Assembly (NCBI RefSeq): GCF_954871325.1
Contig: NC_088779.1
Location: forward strand, 23,190,846 to 23,254,845
Length of the DNA stretch: 64,000 nucleotides
DNA from: Gordionus sp. m RMFG-2023
Taxonomy: Eukaryota; Nematomorpha; Gordioida; Chordodea; Parachordodidae
Direction: 5' to 3'
Below the pieces are notes generated by a model. It worked only from the letters and a program-made list of their open reading frames with translations. It ran no database searches and was not told the origin of the DNA. Positions within the stretch are counted from its first letter, which is position 1, and the number at the start of each line of letters is the position of its first letter. The position numbers were made by a program, and so were the translations under genes. Below, piece by piece: positions 48,501-57,321 of the stretch.

Positions 48501-49214
48501 AGCTCGATACACTAAGACCCCGATAGTCTGGCAAGAATATCAAAATTTGCAAGCACCCCAGGGGATCTCAACGTCATTCATAAGCTCAAGGGGAGATAAA
48601 GGGTACTATTTAGAGCATGTCCGTTTCGGATTTTATGGTAACTAAAAAAATCTTCAATGAAAGATTTTTTTAAAAGTATAAAGAAATGTGGTAAAAATCA
48701 AATATTTAGTTTTGTTGATTTATTTAATTGAACAATCATTAAATAAGTGGGATTGATAAGGAAGTTAAGTTAAAGCTAGTTTTACCCAAACGTAATTGTA
48801 ATATATAATTTTTAATTTATATCCTCTGCATTAGAATCGAGTCTATAAAACAAATGGTTTTTATTATTTTATCTGCAATAAACGTCGATCGTCTGACAAT
48901 ATTCTAACTTAATCTAAATGCAGACGATCATTTAAAAAGGGAGATGGGATTAGGTCCTAACTGACCTGGGGCTGACTCGATACCAAACAAAGAATTTATA
49001 TTAAATAAATTATATAAAATTAACTTCTTTTTTTCATTATACAATAAACTAACCCATTTATAGGAGGCGAATCCACCATAAAATTAGGAATATTGCGATA
49101 ACAATTGCCAGAATCGGGGTTAAAGTTGTGGTAATTAGGAGAATAAAATTCCTTAGATCCTCGAGGAAAATGGTTATGATGGCCCATAACTGAATAATAT
49201 AAATCGTTCATCAT
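30141..49214 (-). CDS. gli: GLI/Ci-family zinc finger transcription factor, ten coding exons
   Basis: Coding exons in order are 49214-49054, 47846-47557, 39261-38176, 37803-37745, 37421-37038, 36510-36358, 35012-34848, 34211-34094, 32717-32503 and 30518-30141. All nine introns are GT..AG, and the phases (2, 1, 1, 0, 0, 0, 0, 1, 0) join into one 1002-residue frame ending in TGA. Residues 643-794 hold five C2H2 fingers in GLI spacing. Diagnostic strings are [20 protein letters not shown] in finger 2, [20 protein letters not shown] in finger 3, [13 protein letters not shown] in finger 4, and [18 protein letters not shown] in finger 5. GLI proteins are the nuclear effectors of Hedgehog signalling and bind GACCACCCA-type sites. 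The 640-residue N-terminal part is rich in Pro, Tyr, Asn and Ser. Only 208 residues follow the fingers, far fewer than in Drosophila Ci or vertebrate GLI. Exons 3-10 are firm. Exons 1-2 rest on phase and splice-site agreement, and a 5' non-coding exon is likely. Confidence 0.9.
30555..30795. repeat. Two tandem copies, about 126-bp period, in gli intron 9
   Basis: The block TTTAAAATTACAATAACAAT...GACCACATGCGACTACAGG...CTATTTATTA...ACTAAGGCG occurs at 30555-30669 and again at 30681-30795 with a few substitutions. It lies just upstream (on the minus strand) of the exon 10 acceptor. Confidence 0.85.
30888..31262. repeat. Diverged relative of the ATTCG-armed element, gli intron 9
   Basis: Starts ATGCCTAAAACGAAATAATT and has ATTCG-rich arms at both sides (TTATTCGTGCGAATATGAAT near 31188), like the element at 16916-18120. 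Ends and duplication are not clear. Confidence 0.5.
31875..32020 (+). CDS. Candidate two-exon start of an unknown gene inside gli intron 9
   Basis: ATG 31875 opens [19 protein letters not shown] to a donor AAAG|GTTAAC at 31932/31933. A 57-nt intron ends TATTTTAG at 31989. A second exon 31990-32020 continues in phase as [11 protein letters not shown] to AAAG|GTGAAA. The short intron and codon-like sequence are suggestive, but no third exon or family match was found. It lies on the strand opposite to gli. It could be chance. Confidence 0.35.
32225..32385. repeat. Fragment of a GGGTC-rich MITE end, gli intron 8-9 side
   Basis: Words GAGTCAAATCAAGTCGGG, GGTTGGGTCCGG and GGGTCGAGTCGAATAGGG end in GCAGGTCTCTG, the reverse complement of the CAGAGACC-type terminus. 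Only one end is convincing. Confidence 0.45.
32503..32717 (-). CDS. gli: gli coding exon 9
   Basis: The acceptor AAAAAAG|GC completes Gly and reads [20 protein letters not shown], then an Asp/Gln/Arg-rich stretch ending IKHQYK|GTAAAA in phase 0. It has no known domain; the open frame and phase agreement support it. Confidence 0.8.
34094..34211 (-). CDS. gli: gli coding exon 8, finger 5
   Basis: The acceptor CATTGAAG|AAA starts [20 protein letters not shown], with ligands C771, C776, H789 and H794. It ends shortly after the finger at KFKG, phase 1 (AAAG|GTAATA). Confidence 0.95.
34262..34653. mobile_element. GC-rich-ended MITE in gli intron 7
   Basis: Inner ends TCTGCAAAGCCCGGCCCGG and GCGGGCCGGGCTTTGCAGA are inverted. 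The 8-bp repeat AATATAAA flanks at 34254-34261 and 34654-34661. The outermost 7 bases of the two ends do not pair well. It has no ORF and belongs to the same GC-rich-ended group as 481-950 and 2732-3195. Confidence 0.7.
34848..35012 (-). CDS. gli: gli coding exon 7, fingers 3-4
   Basis: The acceptor AAAAAAAG|TTT continues finger 3 ([15 protein letters not shown]) and encodes finger 4 ([24 protein letters not shown]). It ends ACCGCT|GTAAAT in phase 0. Confidence 0.95.
35395..35845. repeat. Inverted repeats with a CGAGCCGTTTAACA core, gli intron 6
   Basis: ATTGGGTTAGCCATTTTAAA and ATCGAGCCGTTTAACA (35420-35457) return inverted near 35636-35690 (TAAACGGCTCGATTTTTTAA, ACGGCTAACCAAATATTTT). They return again in direct form near 35795-35840. 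Similar words occur at 44515-44550 and 48330-48450. It is probably one or two decayed MITEs. Confidence 0.55.
36358..36510 (-). CDS. gli: gli coding exon 6, fingers 1-3
   Basis: Encodes HINEYH, then all of finger 2 with [19 protein letters not shown], and the first Cys of finger 3 (GEKPHKC). Zinc ligands of finger 2 are C677, C682, H698 and H702. The donor TGTTCG|GTAATT is in phase 0. Confidence 0.95.
37038..37421 (-). CDS. gli: gli coding exon 5, ends inside finger 1
   Basis: Encodes a Lys/Ser-rich linker ([15 protein letters not shown]) and then CCWERC, the Cys pair of finger 1 with the GLI-type C-W-E pattern. It ends after LDHFVH at CAC|GTAATA. The next exon supplies HINEYH, giving the GLI signature H-H-I-N-x-x-H. 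Confidence 0.92.
37745..37803 (-). CDS. gli: gli coding exon 4 (59 nt)
   Basis: Acceptor TTTTTAG|ATG, donor TTTG|GTAAAT. In the frame fixed by its neighbours it encodes [19 protein letters not shown] without a stop. It shifts phase from 1 to 0 so that exon 5 reads correctly. Confidence 0.75.
38176..39261 (-). CDS. gli: gli coding exon 3 (large N-terminal exon)
   Basis: Starts at the acceptor AATCATAG|AC and reads [20 protein letters not shown], then [14 protein letters not shown]. The ATG at 39154 is an internal Met. The segment [19 protein letters not shown] followed by QPSPPPL loosely recalls the DARHHEGRYHYEP region of vertebrate GLI. A Ser/Arg/Phe-rich patch ([30 protein letters not shown]) follows. 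The donor GGAA|A|GTGAAA is chosen because it closes the frame with exon 4. Confidence 0.85.
39612..39995. mobile_element. MITE with TATGTTAG...CTAACATA ends, gli intron 2
   Basis: Left ATATGTTAGGGGCAATGTG is mirrored at right by TAACATTGCCG and GCAGCTAACATATA. Inner arms carry TTTTTCAACTTTAAAGCA and ATTTTATCGGAAATGTATTG at left and mirrored copies at right. There is no coding sequence. The nearest copy is 58075-58440. Confidence 0.65.
40280..40735. repeat. Left arm tandem array of the foldback MULE
   Basis: Roughly 25 units of about 17-18 bp with core TTTATAGAGAATG, varying in the last few bases. The ORF across it ([10 protein letters not shown]-type repeats) is an artefact of the repeat. 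A poly-C run follows at about 40776-40789. Confidence 0.9.
41346..42024. mobile_element. MITE with about 150-bp inverted repeats, nested in the MULE
   Basis: Left end GGTAAGGCGATAGTTTAATG and right end ATCGCCCTTACC are inverted. The arms match over about 150 bp, including GAGTGCGTTTTATTAAATTT, CTGATTTTGCC and GTAGAATACCCACCCT. The 8-bp repeat TTAATTTT flanks it (41338-41345 and 42025-42032). The middle repeats GCGGGCTAGC-free, TTAGGC-rich words but has no ORF. Confidence 0.8.
42176..42425. mobile_element. GC-rich-ended MITE, CAGAGACC group, nested in the MULE
   Basis: The left end CAGAGACCTACAGGCCC is nearly identical to the left end at 481. The right end is CGGGGCCGGGCCATGCAG. Ends do not pair perfectly and no clear 8-bp duplication is visible, so the right boundary is approximate. 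Confidence 0.55.
42556..43290. repeat. Internal palindrome duplicating the MULE transposase end
   Basis: The segment 42556-42717 (GAGACAATGCCCTTAGGTAA and onward to CGTTGAGCTCTT) is the near-perfect reverse complement of 43136-43285, which includes the last coding part of the transposase and its 3' flank. The two arms embrace the coding fragment. Confidence 0.85.
42769..43234 (+). pseudogene. MULE transposase, C-terminal fragment
   Basis: Exon 42769-42990 encodes [59 protein letters not shown]. An intron 42991-43043 (GT..AG) joins in phase to 43044-43234 with [47 protein letters not shown] and a stop. R-x-TNNxVEGWH...HPxIWKFI...L and a final YLRxxxHN are the usual end of Mutator-like transposases. 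The DDE catalytic core is absent from the element. Confidence 0.85.
43626..43762. repeat. Three about 40-bp units, inverted relative to 42740-42800
   Basis: Units CTCTTATTGAGTAGATTTTC followed by CAGATTAAATACCCTTAG occur three times. Two units of the reverse complement lie at about 42749-42800. These extend the palindromic layout of the MULE. Confidence 0.8.
43850..44335. repeat. Right arm tandem array of the foldback MULE
   Basis: Diverged units ATTCTCTATAAAATC and similar are the reverse complement of the left-arm array, and end in TTCTCTGGTAAAGACGGGAT at the terminus. Confidence 0.9.
44618..44835. mobile_element. Tc1/mariner-type MITE inside the satellite
   Basis: Ends CAGTGTTGTTGATGATTTAA and, inverted, CAGTGTTGTGATGATTAAAT pair over about 45 bp (to ATGTTACATT / CGTCAATATG). 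TA dinucleotides flank both sides (44616-44617 and 44836-44837), as expected for Tc1/mariner insertions. 218 bp, no ORF. Confidence 0.8.
46408..46781. other. Unique segment inside the satellite, promoter-like
   Basis: Less AT-rich than the array and without units. It contains GTACTATATAAAGTCCCCCC, a TATA-box-like motif. It might be an LTR remnant or an unrelated insertion. No coding frame and no terminal repeats were found. Confidence 0.35.
47557..47846 (-). CDS. gli: gli coding exon 2
   Basis: The acceptor AATATAG|A completes Gly. It encodes [20 protein letters not shown] and a Tyr/Pro/Asn/Ser-rich stretch ending FQKMVES. The donor GAGTCAG|GTTATT leaves phase 1, which matches exon 3 across an 8.3 kb intron. 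No known domain is seen. Linkage to gli is inferred from strand, phase and composition. Confidence 0.65.
47880..49053. other. gli: gli intron 1
   Basis: AT-rich intron with a decayed copy of the CGAGCC-type inverted repeat near 48250-48450. No exon or RNA gene seen. Confidence 0.6.
49054..49214 (-). CDS. gli: gli coding exon 1 (probable start exon)
   Basis: Begins [20 protein letters not shown] and is rich in His, Asn, Tyr and Pro. An AG acceptor (ATGTATAG) and an in-frame TAG lie just upstream, so this is either the first coding exon behind a UTR exon or an internal exon. The donor AATGG|GTTAGT leaves phase 2, which matches exon 2. Confidence 0.65.
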
Positions 49215-51743
49215 AACACTCTATACATATAGATATTATTATTTACAAATTAAAAGCGTCGCACAGAAATAATTTTTTTTTTAAATATATCACTTAGTTG
49301 TCATGTTGTCCAACAACCATACGTTTATCATTTTATTTATATTAGAGCATAGCGACCTTTTGGGAAAGTATAAAAATAATTGGGCTGAAAAGAAAAATAA
49401 ATGTCGGGTTATTTTTAACTATTATGAAAGAAAAAAGTATTTTATTTTTAACTAAAAATGTTAGCTCGTTAGACATGTTAAAAATTTAAGAATATATTAT
49501 AATAAAATTAATAAATATTTATATTTTTAAGCAAAACTTAACGAGTATATTAAAATGAATTAAATAGGATACTCCTTCGCCTTCCTCTAGGGATAAAGTT
49601 TTATTTTATTATATTTTTTTTAAAAAAAAACATCTTTATTATAAATTTTAAAAATAATATAATAATAATAATAAAAAAAAATTAAATTTTGTCTGTAAAT
49701 TTTTGTTATTTTTAAAATTAGCCTAAAATTCTCGGAAAAAAAAGAAATTTATAAAACTTATGTCTCACTCACTCAAAAGCTCAAAACTCAACACTAGGAA
49801 TATAATTTTAAAAAAAATATTTATAATTTAATTTTCAAATACTTCATCCACTTAAGTCAACATTTGTTTATTTCTTTCCTTTTTTTAAAATCTTTTTCTA
49901 TTCTTTTTCTGTGTTCTTTTCTTTTTCTGTGTTCTTTTCTTTAATCATTTTTTTTTGTAATCGAATTATGCGAAAAAAAAATTTATTTTGCCCTTAAAGT
50001 ATATAAATATTTTTATTTTAAATTAGAAAACAGGAATTTTATAGAATAATTTTTATTTATCATTAATTCAAAATAAATTTTTTACAACCCTTGACAAACA
50101 AAATCCTTTTTTTTTGTGAGACTTTTTTGTTCCATAAAATAAATTTAAAGATAAAATTTTTAGTCAAAAGAAAAGGATTATATTTTTAAAGAATTTTTCC
50201 CTTTTATGCATTCCACATTATATTTGCGTTTTTTTTTTGAGAAATATTGACCCAAAACTGTTCTAAAACTAAAAATTTTTGAGCAAAAAATCTTATGAAA
50301 AATTGGGAATTTTATGTAAATTTTATTTAGATGAAATTTGATTAAAAATTAATTTTGAGAATTCTTAAAAAATATTAAATCTTTGAAATTTTACCAGGAA
50401 AAATAACGTTTAAAATCTCTGAAAATTTAAGAAAAAAAATGTTTCTACCACATTTTTTAATCTTCCATTTAAAAAAAAAGTTTATCGCGTGTTTTTCAAT
50501 AAAGTTATAAAAGTTTTGGAATTATTTTATGTTTTGGACGTAAATTTAAAAAATTTTTTTTAAACTCTTTGATGATTGGATTGAATTTAAAATTTAACCA
50601 AAAAAGTAAAGACAAAAGATGGAAAACAATAATAAATGAAGAATGAACGAAAAAAATGGATTTAGTAAAAAAAATAAAAATATTTATATCTTCAAATAAT
50701 TATTATTTTATACAGATGATTTTAATATTTATGATCTTAATTTTTTTAAAAAAATATTAATATTAAAATATAAATTATATAAATCAAAAATAGCTTTAGA
50801 TTAAATGATAAAGATAAAAAAAAATTGTAATCATTCCTTTTATAAATTATAAATATAATGTACTATGCAAGAGATTAAATAATTTTATATCTTTCAAGAG
50901 TTCAGTTTTAGCTTCAGTTTTGAAATTTTGAAACATTAAAAGAAAAATAATCTTGTAAAAGAAGCAATTAGCAACATAAAAGTTCTATATTATCAGATAT
51001 AATATTTTATTTTATAATTAAATTAGATGAATTAAATATTGTATTATATAATATATATTTGAATTAGGTCTTAAACTGAACATATTCTATATAATACCTT
51101 CCCTTACACCTCTTTCTACCAATTTATGAAACATTTTTTATATACTTTTTTATATCAAATTATCAATTTGAGACTTTTAGTCACTCTCAATCTCAACCAC
51201 ATTCTCTAAACAAAATATATAATTTTTCCTTATGTAAAAGATATTAAATATTTTTGTTATTCTTGAGGAGACATGGATTCTTTTTCAATAATTACTATTT
51301 TTAAATTTATTATCAATCAAATAAGATAAGCTAATAGCCATTTTGACTAAGGATTCTCATTTTCATTGGTTATTATTTGTTTGTTCTAGTCTTTCCATAT
51401 TATGTTTTATTATATAAGTTCGGTATTTGCAATTAGTTATATAATTTCACTTAACATTACACTTTTTTTTAAGTTTTTTTTAAAGAAAATTTTGGGGCTA
51501 ATTTAAAAGTTTTTCTCTAAAAATGGAACGATTACTCTCAACTAAATTTAGGCGCTTCGAGTTTTGCACCATACAAAAAAATATATAAAATTTTAAATAA
51601 GCAAAAAAAATTTAACTTTATTGAGTGGCCCAGGTCATTAATTTTATCGAGATTTAATTTATTTGATTTTTAGCAAAACTTAACAAATTTACCACTTAAT
51701 AATTATTACAAAACTTGTTTAAAATTTTTAATTATAATAAAAT
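49215..51743. other. gli: Gene-free AT-rich stretch upstream of gli
   Basis: Very AT-rich with many A and T runs. The gli promoter and a probable 5' non-coding exon should lie here, but I cannot point to them. Confidence 0.4.
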
Positions 51744-52151
51744 ATGGTTTTTATCAATAAATTATTAAAAGAAATCAAATCACATACACATTTATTATTT
51801 AAAGAAATCAAATCACATACACATTTATTATTTAAAGAAATTGTATATGTAATTATAACAAGAAGTCTACATGGAATATTATATATCTCAGTTGTTGAAA
51901 ATGGAACTTTAATTTTTTTTAAATTGTCAATTTTAATTGTTCGTCCATGTATATATATGTGGAAAAAACAGTTGTCGCGTAAAGTAAAATATATTAAAAA
52001 ATGCCTTAAATTACAATTAACTTATGCAAGAAAGCAACACTTAAATTGCAGGCGGCATTTTACAAAATTGTTCGTATCATCGCTTCGCCGAAATTTTATT
52101 GTTTTATCTGTTACAATTTGTATAAACAATTATGCTAGAAAAAAAAGATGA
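51744..52151 (+). CDS. Candidate small ORF, 135 residues, unknown
   Basis: A 408-nt open frame is long for DNA this AT-rich. It includes two perfect 33-bp tandem copies (51769-51834) that encode an in-frame repeat KEIKSHTHLLF. A hydrophobic middle (ILYISVV...LIFFKLSILIV) is followed by a basic tail. No family recognised. Composition is consistent with a chance ORF lengthened by the in-frame duplication; not confirmed. Confidence 0.25.
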   Translation: MVFINKLLKEIKSHTHLLFKEIKSHTHLLFKEIVYVIITRSLHGILYISVVENGTLIFFKLSILIVRPCIYMWKKQLSRKVKYIKKCLKLQLTYARKQHLNCRRHFTKLFVSSLRRNFIVLSVTICINNYARKKR

Positions 52152-53419
52152 ACACAAAAAGAAGCATACTTACCCATAAATATTCCCTTTTATTGGAAAT
52201 TCAAAAAGTTTTTTTAAACAAAATTAACATATGGTCTTATTTTTCATAAAATAAAATAAAAATTAACAAAATTTTTCCGAATAAAAAATAAATATAATGT
52301 ATTAATTTTTATGAAAAAGAAACGGTTTAACTTTAACGAAAAAAGTGCCATGTGATTTACTTCTTCTTATCTTCTATTTTAAAATATTGGGTAATAAAGT
52401 TTAATAAAGGGATAATTTATTAAACATCTCAGAACTTCATAAAAGATGAAAGGTTAGATTAGGGATTTAATTAAATTAGAATTTTTTTAGTTTTTAAATA
52501 TAAAAACTATATTTTATAGCTTAGTTTTATTTAAATTAATTTTTTTTTAAATATTTTGTTAATGATTTAAAGATAACCAACCATAAAAGAAAAGCTTCCG
52601 GAAATTTTATAAATATTCTTTCCCATACTATAGGAATACTTATAAAAGAGATGATAAAAAGAAATAGAGGAAAGCGATTAAACTCTGTATTGCATGTAAT
52701 ATTGCAATACCAAAAAGAAATAGTATAAAGTGGTCAAACCATATGTTTTCTTACGGCTATTATGAATTGGAGAACTTAAATGTCCTAGACAAAAATATCT
52801 AATAAAAACACTCAAGGATTAAAAAAACATCGGACAAAAATACCATAATTTTAATAAATATGGTTTTTTTCAAAAAATTATTTATTTTATACTTAGGTTT
52901 CAAGCTAAATAAAATATAGAATATTTTAAGCGATAAATTTATGATAATACGATACAAATTGTTCATACATATACTTTAGTGTAGGAGGGTATTGGTTAGA
53001 CCTGTGCGCCGATGTATCAATCGACGGCGGCGGCATTTTTTAATTTTTTCATCAGCATTCGACGGCGCACTGATTTCGCTGCCGCCTACTAAATTGACGG
53101 TGGCGCGATATTTATTTTAAAAAAAATTTTTAATGAATTTAATTTATAAATTAATGTATATTAAATTTTTTTATAATTTATTCGGTAGCTCTTTTCTTCA
53201 TTTCTTAAATTATTTCCTGTCTCAATTAAATTTATATATCTCATTCTCAAAAGTCGATCCACTTTTATTAAGATCAGAGTCACATAAACAACATATATTA
53301 GTAATATTCTATGATTTTTATTATATCAAATTAAAATATAAATTTGGAATGCAAGCAAAATATAAAGTATGAAATATAATAAATCAGAATCAGATTTATC
53401 AAAGTTATAATTGTCATGA

Positions 53420-53790
53420 ATAAATAGTATTTTATCAAGATTCGTAAAGAAGTACTTTTTGCAATTAATCCAGTAATGAAAAAAATACTCGCTAAGTGTA
53501 GTGGTTACAGATATATACAGTCCTAGCTAAATTAGCAATCCTATGAAGTTCCACTCGCTTTTTCTTCCAAAAGGTTAATGCATTCTCTTCAGGGATATTA
53601 TGTTGGCTGAGCAAAATATGACATTCTTGTTCTGGATTACTAATGTTATTATAATAGTGGCTTGGAAGGGAATGTTTACGAGCTATTTTATCTATATAAG
53701 AACTGGATGTTTGCCCATTATCTTCAACTTAAATCTCACTCTGTGCATTTCTATCATGCTCTAAAAGTTTTAAATGTTTAATTGAGATTG
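53420..53790 (-). pseudogene. hAT transposase C-terminal remnant
   Basis: On the minus strand, across frame changes, the sequence reads ECHILLSQHNIPEENALTFW, KKKRVELHRIANLARTVYI, and then SIFFITGLIAKSTSLRILI. These positions correspond to the WW...FPxLAxLARxYL...ERxFSxAGLIxSxxR blocks of hAT transposases. Stops interrupt every frame. Confidence 0.65.
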
Positions 53791-54417
53791 CAATGATGTC
53801 GTAGAATTCGAATTTAAATATTCTGAAACAATTTTTAGATTTTGAAATCTGAATTTTCAAAATAAAGCTTAATAAATGTAATTTAATAAACCAGTTATAA
53901 ATTTAATAAAAACCTAAGAGCCATTTTTATCTTTTATATTGTTGCTACATCTTAGTGTTGGCTTTAAAAACATTTTTAGACTTTTAATGGATTTATTATT
54001 ATTAATTTTTCTGATATTTTATTAACATTTACTAAGTACCGAGAAAGGTTACTTGTACTTATATTTTTACTAAAAAAATTTATTTCATAACTAAAATAAA
54101 TTATATATAAATATAAGTCAAATTACTGTGAAAATGGATTATGTTTATCCGAATCTTATTCATCATTGTTTCCCCAATTTTAAGCTAGGTTCACAATAAT
54201 TATAATCAGGCATTTTTGTGCTTTTCTTATTTCATTCTACAAAATAAGATTTCCAAAGTACCTCTAGACATAACTTGATTTATGATTAGTAGAGGGAGTT
54301 GTTATTTCATAATTGAATATAGGGTTGTTTAAAACATGCAAGTCCTTAAAAATATATGTATTGTTTGTTTAAATGAAATATGATTTAGGAATGAATGTAA
54401 ATGCTATACACTATTTT

Positions 54418-57045
54418 AAACGTCTAAACCACACATTTATTCATAAAAAACAGAATCTAAACAGTATCATAAACGATAATATAAATTACTATTAATAGGT
54501 AAACACATAACCAATAACTGAAATCTTCACAATCTCCTCCATTCATTGTTCCACCAGCTGGCATCATGTGATCTCCCATTTTCTCTTCTTCCCCCAAGGA
54601 AAATTAATTATTCATGTCATAAAAATGACTGACATTTAGTATATTATATTAAATTTATTTCTTCTTTTTTTCTAACTGCTACAACACGCCTTTCACAAGC
54701 CCAGCGTCCCCCTCTCTCTCTCGTGGAATTGTATCGAATCGCCCAGTTGAATTTTATCAACTTTCGGTACGCCTTGGAAAAGTTCAGGGAATTTGTCGAA
54801 TCGTCTCCCTTTATGATGATTTATAGTATAATATCTCCGATACATTTCAATATATAATCGCTGGAAAACATATTATCAATAATGACATTTACATCGTGGT
54901 GTTCGTATTTATAATCTATGGAACATTAATACTGACAATGTAATATCAGCGAAACATAATAATTCATTCATTTTTAAGACATTTGGAAAATATAAGTTAT
55001 AATATACATTATTCGGGGTCTAATTAATGAGAATTAGGAAATAATGATCTTACATATAATACTGTAATGTGAACAAATGGTCTATGTGTGAAATGCAATT
55101 TCAACACATGTAATTTTCCTTCTGTCATGTAAAAAAAACAAAGCTACATTTTTTATAAATATCTCCTAAAATAGATAAAAAAACCCATTTTTAGGTATTA
55201 AATAATTGCGAAAATTTTTCGAACAAAGATTTTAAATAAAATTACAAGGAACATGTATAAAAATAAATTTAATATTTTATAGAGAGGAAAAGATATACGT
55301 AGAAAATACAATATTTTCCATCTAGGAATTACTCAGTATCCTAAGAAAAATATACCATTTCTACCTAACTCTGCCATCACAATTAGCACAAATTCACAGA
55401 AATGTAGAATGCAAAGTAACAAAAATTGAGAATATAATGGGCTATATGGTATATATGTAAAGAATTTTTAATATATTCACAATATAAAATAATTTGAATC
55501 TTTTTCCTTTTTTTTTAAATAAAACATGTTCATAATATAAATAGTAAAATGTGATGTGCTAGATAAACAAAAATGTAATACAAAATAAATTTACAAAAAA
55601 AAATTTTTTTTTAAACTCTCTCAAGTATTTAAACTAAACAATATTTCCATCTTAAGGCCTACCCATCAACACACGGCTGACCTTATCTATCAAAATATTT
55701 TCCTTTTAGTATAATACATGCAAACAAAATTTTTATAAAATTTTATAATTTAAAACAAAATACATTAAATATAAAGATTTCCTAAATTAAAAAAAAACTA
55801 AGTACCATAATTTCCACCAATACATCATATAAATATCCATGTCACATTTACATATATACATCAACAATATCAAACTTATACCAATATATCATACAAATTT
55901 ATACCAAATTTATATATATCAAACTTATACCAATATATCATATAAATTCATACCAAATTTATATATATATATCAAACTTATACCGATATATCATATAAAT
56001 TCGTACCAAATTTATATATATATAACAAATTCATATTTTGCCCATATATCATATAAATCCATACAAATTTATATATATATACCAAATTCATATTTTGCCC
56101 ATATATCATATATATCATATAAATCCATGCCAAATTTATATGTATCTCAAATTCATACATTAAATCAAAAATAATTAAATATAACATATGTGTAGTACAC
56201 ATTACACCATATTTCATAAAAATGGTTAAAATAATATATCAACCTTAATTGAAACTGGATTACATAATATAGTAACATTAATTAATAATAATCTATCCCA
56301 CACATGTCCATCCCTTTAAAAACCCACAATGCATAATTATATAACAAATACTATATGACCAAAATCCACTTCTATATATTTCCATAAATCCCCAATATTT
56401 AAATATATAGCAATCCTTTCTGTCCTGCATATCTTGAGGTCTAATCTTCCTAAGACGGAATACCTATAACACTATTCAATAAGTCGTAAGGCCTACCAAA
56501 TAATAAGACCATACCTGCTGTCAAAATTGGATGTACAATATACATCTAGACATATAATATAACCAATATTATTGTCTTAAATTCCTGATCTTATTTTCAT
56601 ATTCCGGCCTAATACTCATTACATACTTTCTATATTGGGCTTTATAAGCTAAACATTTAAAAAAAGTCAAAATTTATCATATAATATATATATATCACAA
56701 AAATTTTGTTTTACCTTTAAAACCGAATCACTCTAAATCTTCCAATCCTGGTCAGCTGGCAACAATTTAAACGTCCAAACTACACATTTATTCATAAAAA
56801 AACAGAATCTAAACAGTATCATAAACGATAATATAAACAGTACTATTAATAGGTAAACACATAACCAATAACTGAAATCTTCACAATCTCCTCCATTCTT
56901 TGTTCTTCACCAGCTGGCATCATGTGATCTCCCATTCTCTCTTCTTCCTCCGAGGAAAATTAATTATTCGTGTCATGAAAATGACTGACATTTAGTCTAT
57001 TATATTAAATTTATTTCTTCTTTTTTCTAACTGCTACAACAACTA
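54418..57045 (-). mobile_element. LTR-like element with about 280-bp direct terminal repeats
   Basis: Near-identical direct repeats lie at about 54418-54704 and 56764-57045. They share ACACATTTATTCATAAAAAA, AACAGTATCATAAACGATAA, GCTGGCATCATGTGATCTCC and ATGACTGACATTTAGT. On the minus strand the repeat begins TGTTGTAGCAGTTAG. The word ACTATTTTA precedes the left copy and follows the right copy, fitting a 5-bp duplication ACTAT or a longer one. The interior has no gag or pol, so it is non-autonomous. The repeat does not end in CA, which weakens the LTR reading. Confidence 0.6.
55839..56165. repeat. Tandem repeat of about 50-60 bp units
   Basis: Units combining CATACCAAATTTATATATAT with CAAACTTATACCAATATATC and ATATAAATTC recur about six times. 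Later units replace CAAACTTATACC with CAAATTCATATTTTGCCC. The overlapping ORFs on both strands (YQIYIYIT-like) are repeat artefacts. Confidence 0.85.
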
Positions 57046-57321
57046 TTTTATTATATATAGCTATAGAATACAATTCATATTTTCATTTTATTAAATTCAA
57101 ATTTAAATAATAACAATTTAATATTCAAATTTAAATAATAACATTTAATATATAAATATAATTAAACAGCATTCTAAAAATTATACATGCCGCGCCGCCG
57201 CCATAAAAATAATCGGCGGCGAGCCAGCTTGCGCAGCTGGTCTCAATCGGCGGCTTTTCAGGCGTAAATAAAATTACGGCGCTGCAGGCATGAGCCGGCG
57301 GGGCACAGATCTAGTATTGGT

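Larger units (their letters stand above)
52997..57313 (-). mobile_element. Decayed hAT element with GGCGGCG-rich ends
   Basis: The ends TAGACCTGTGCGCCG and, inverted, TAGATCTGTGCCCCG are flanked by a perfect 8-bp duplication GTATTGGT (52989-52996 and 57314-57321). Subterminal tracts are rich in CGGCGGCGG-like words (53000-53110 and 57185-57312). The interior includes a minus-strand hAT transposase remnant and a nested LTR-like element. Confidence 0.85.

Noticed and set aside
30141-49214. ZIC or GLIS identity for the zinc finger gene
   Set aside because: [20 protein letters not shown] and [12 protein letters not shown] fit GLI; ZIC has KPFKAKYKL and GLIS has KPFNARYKL at that place as I recall. 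KPYACQ in finger 5 is GLIS-like but KHIKTIHG is GLI-like.
55839-56217. Overlapping ORFs on both strands
   Set aside because: Both are translations of the AT-rich tandem repeat.
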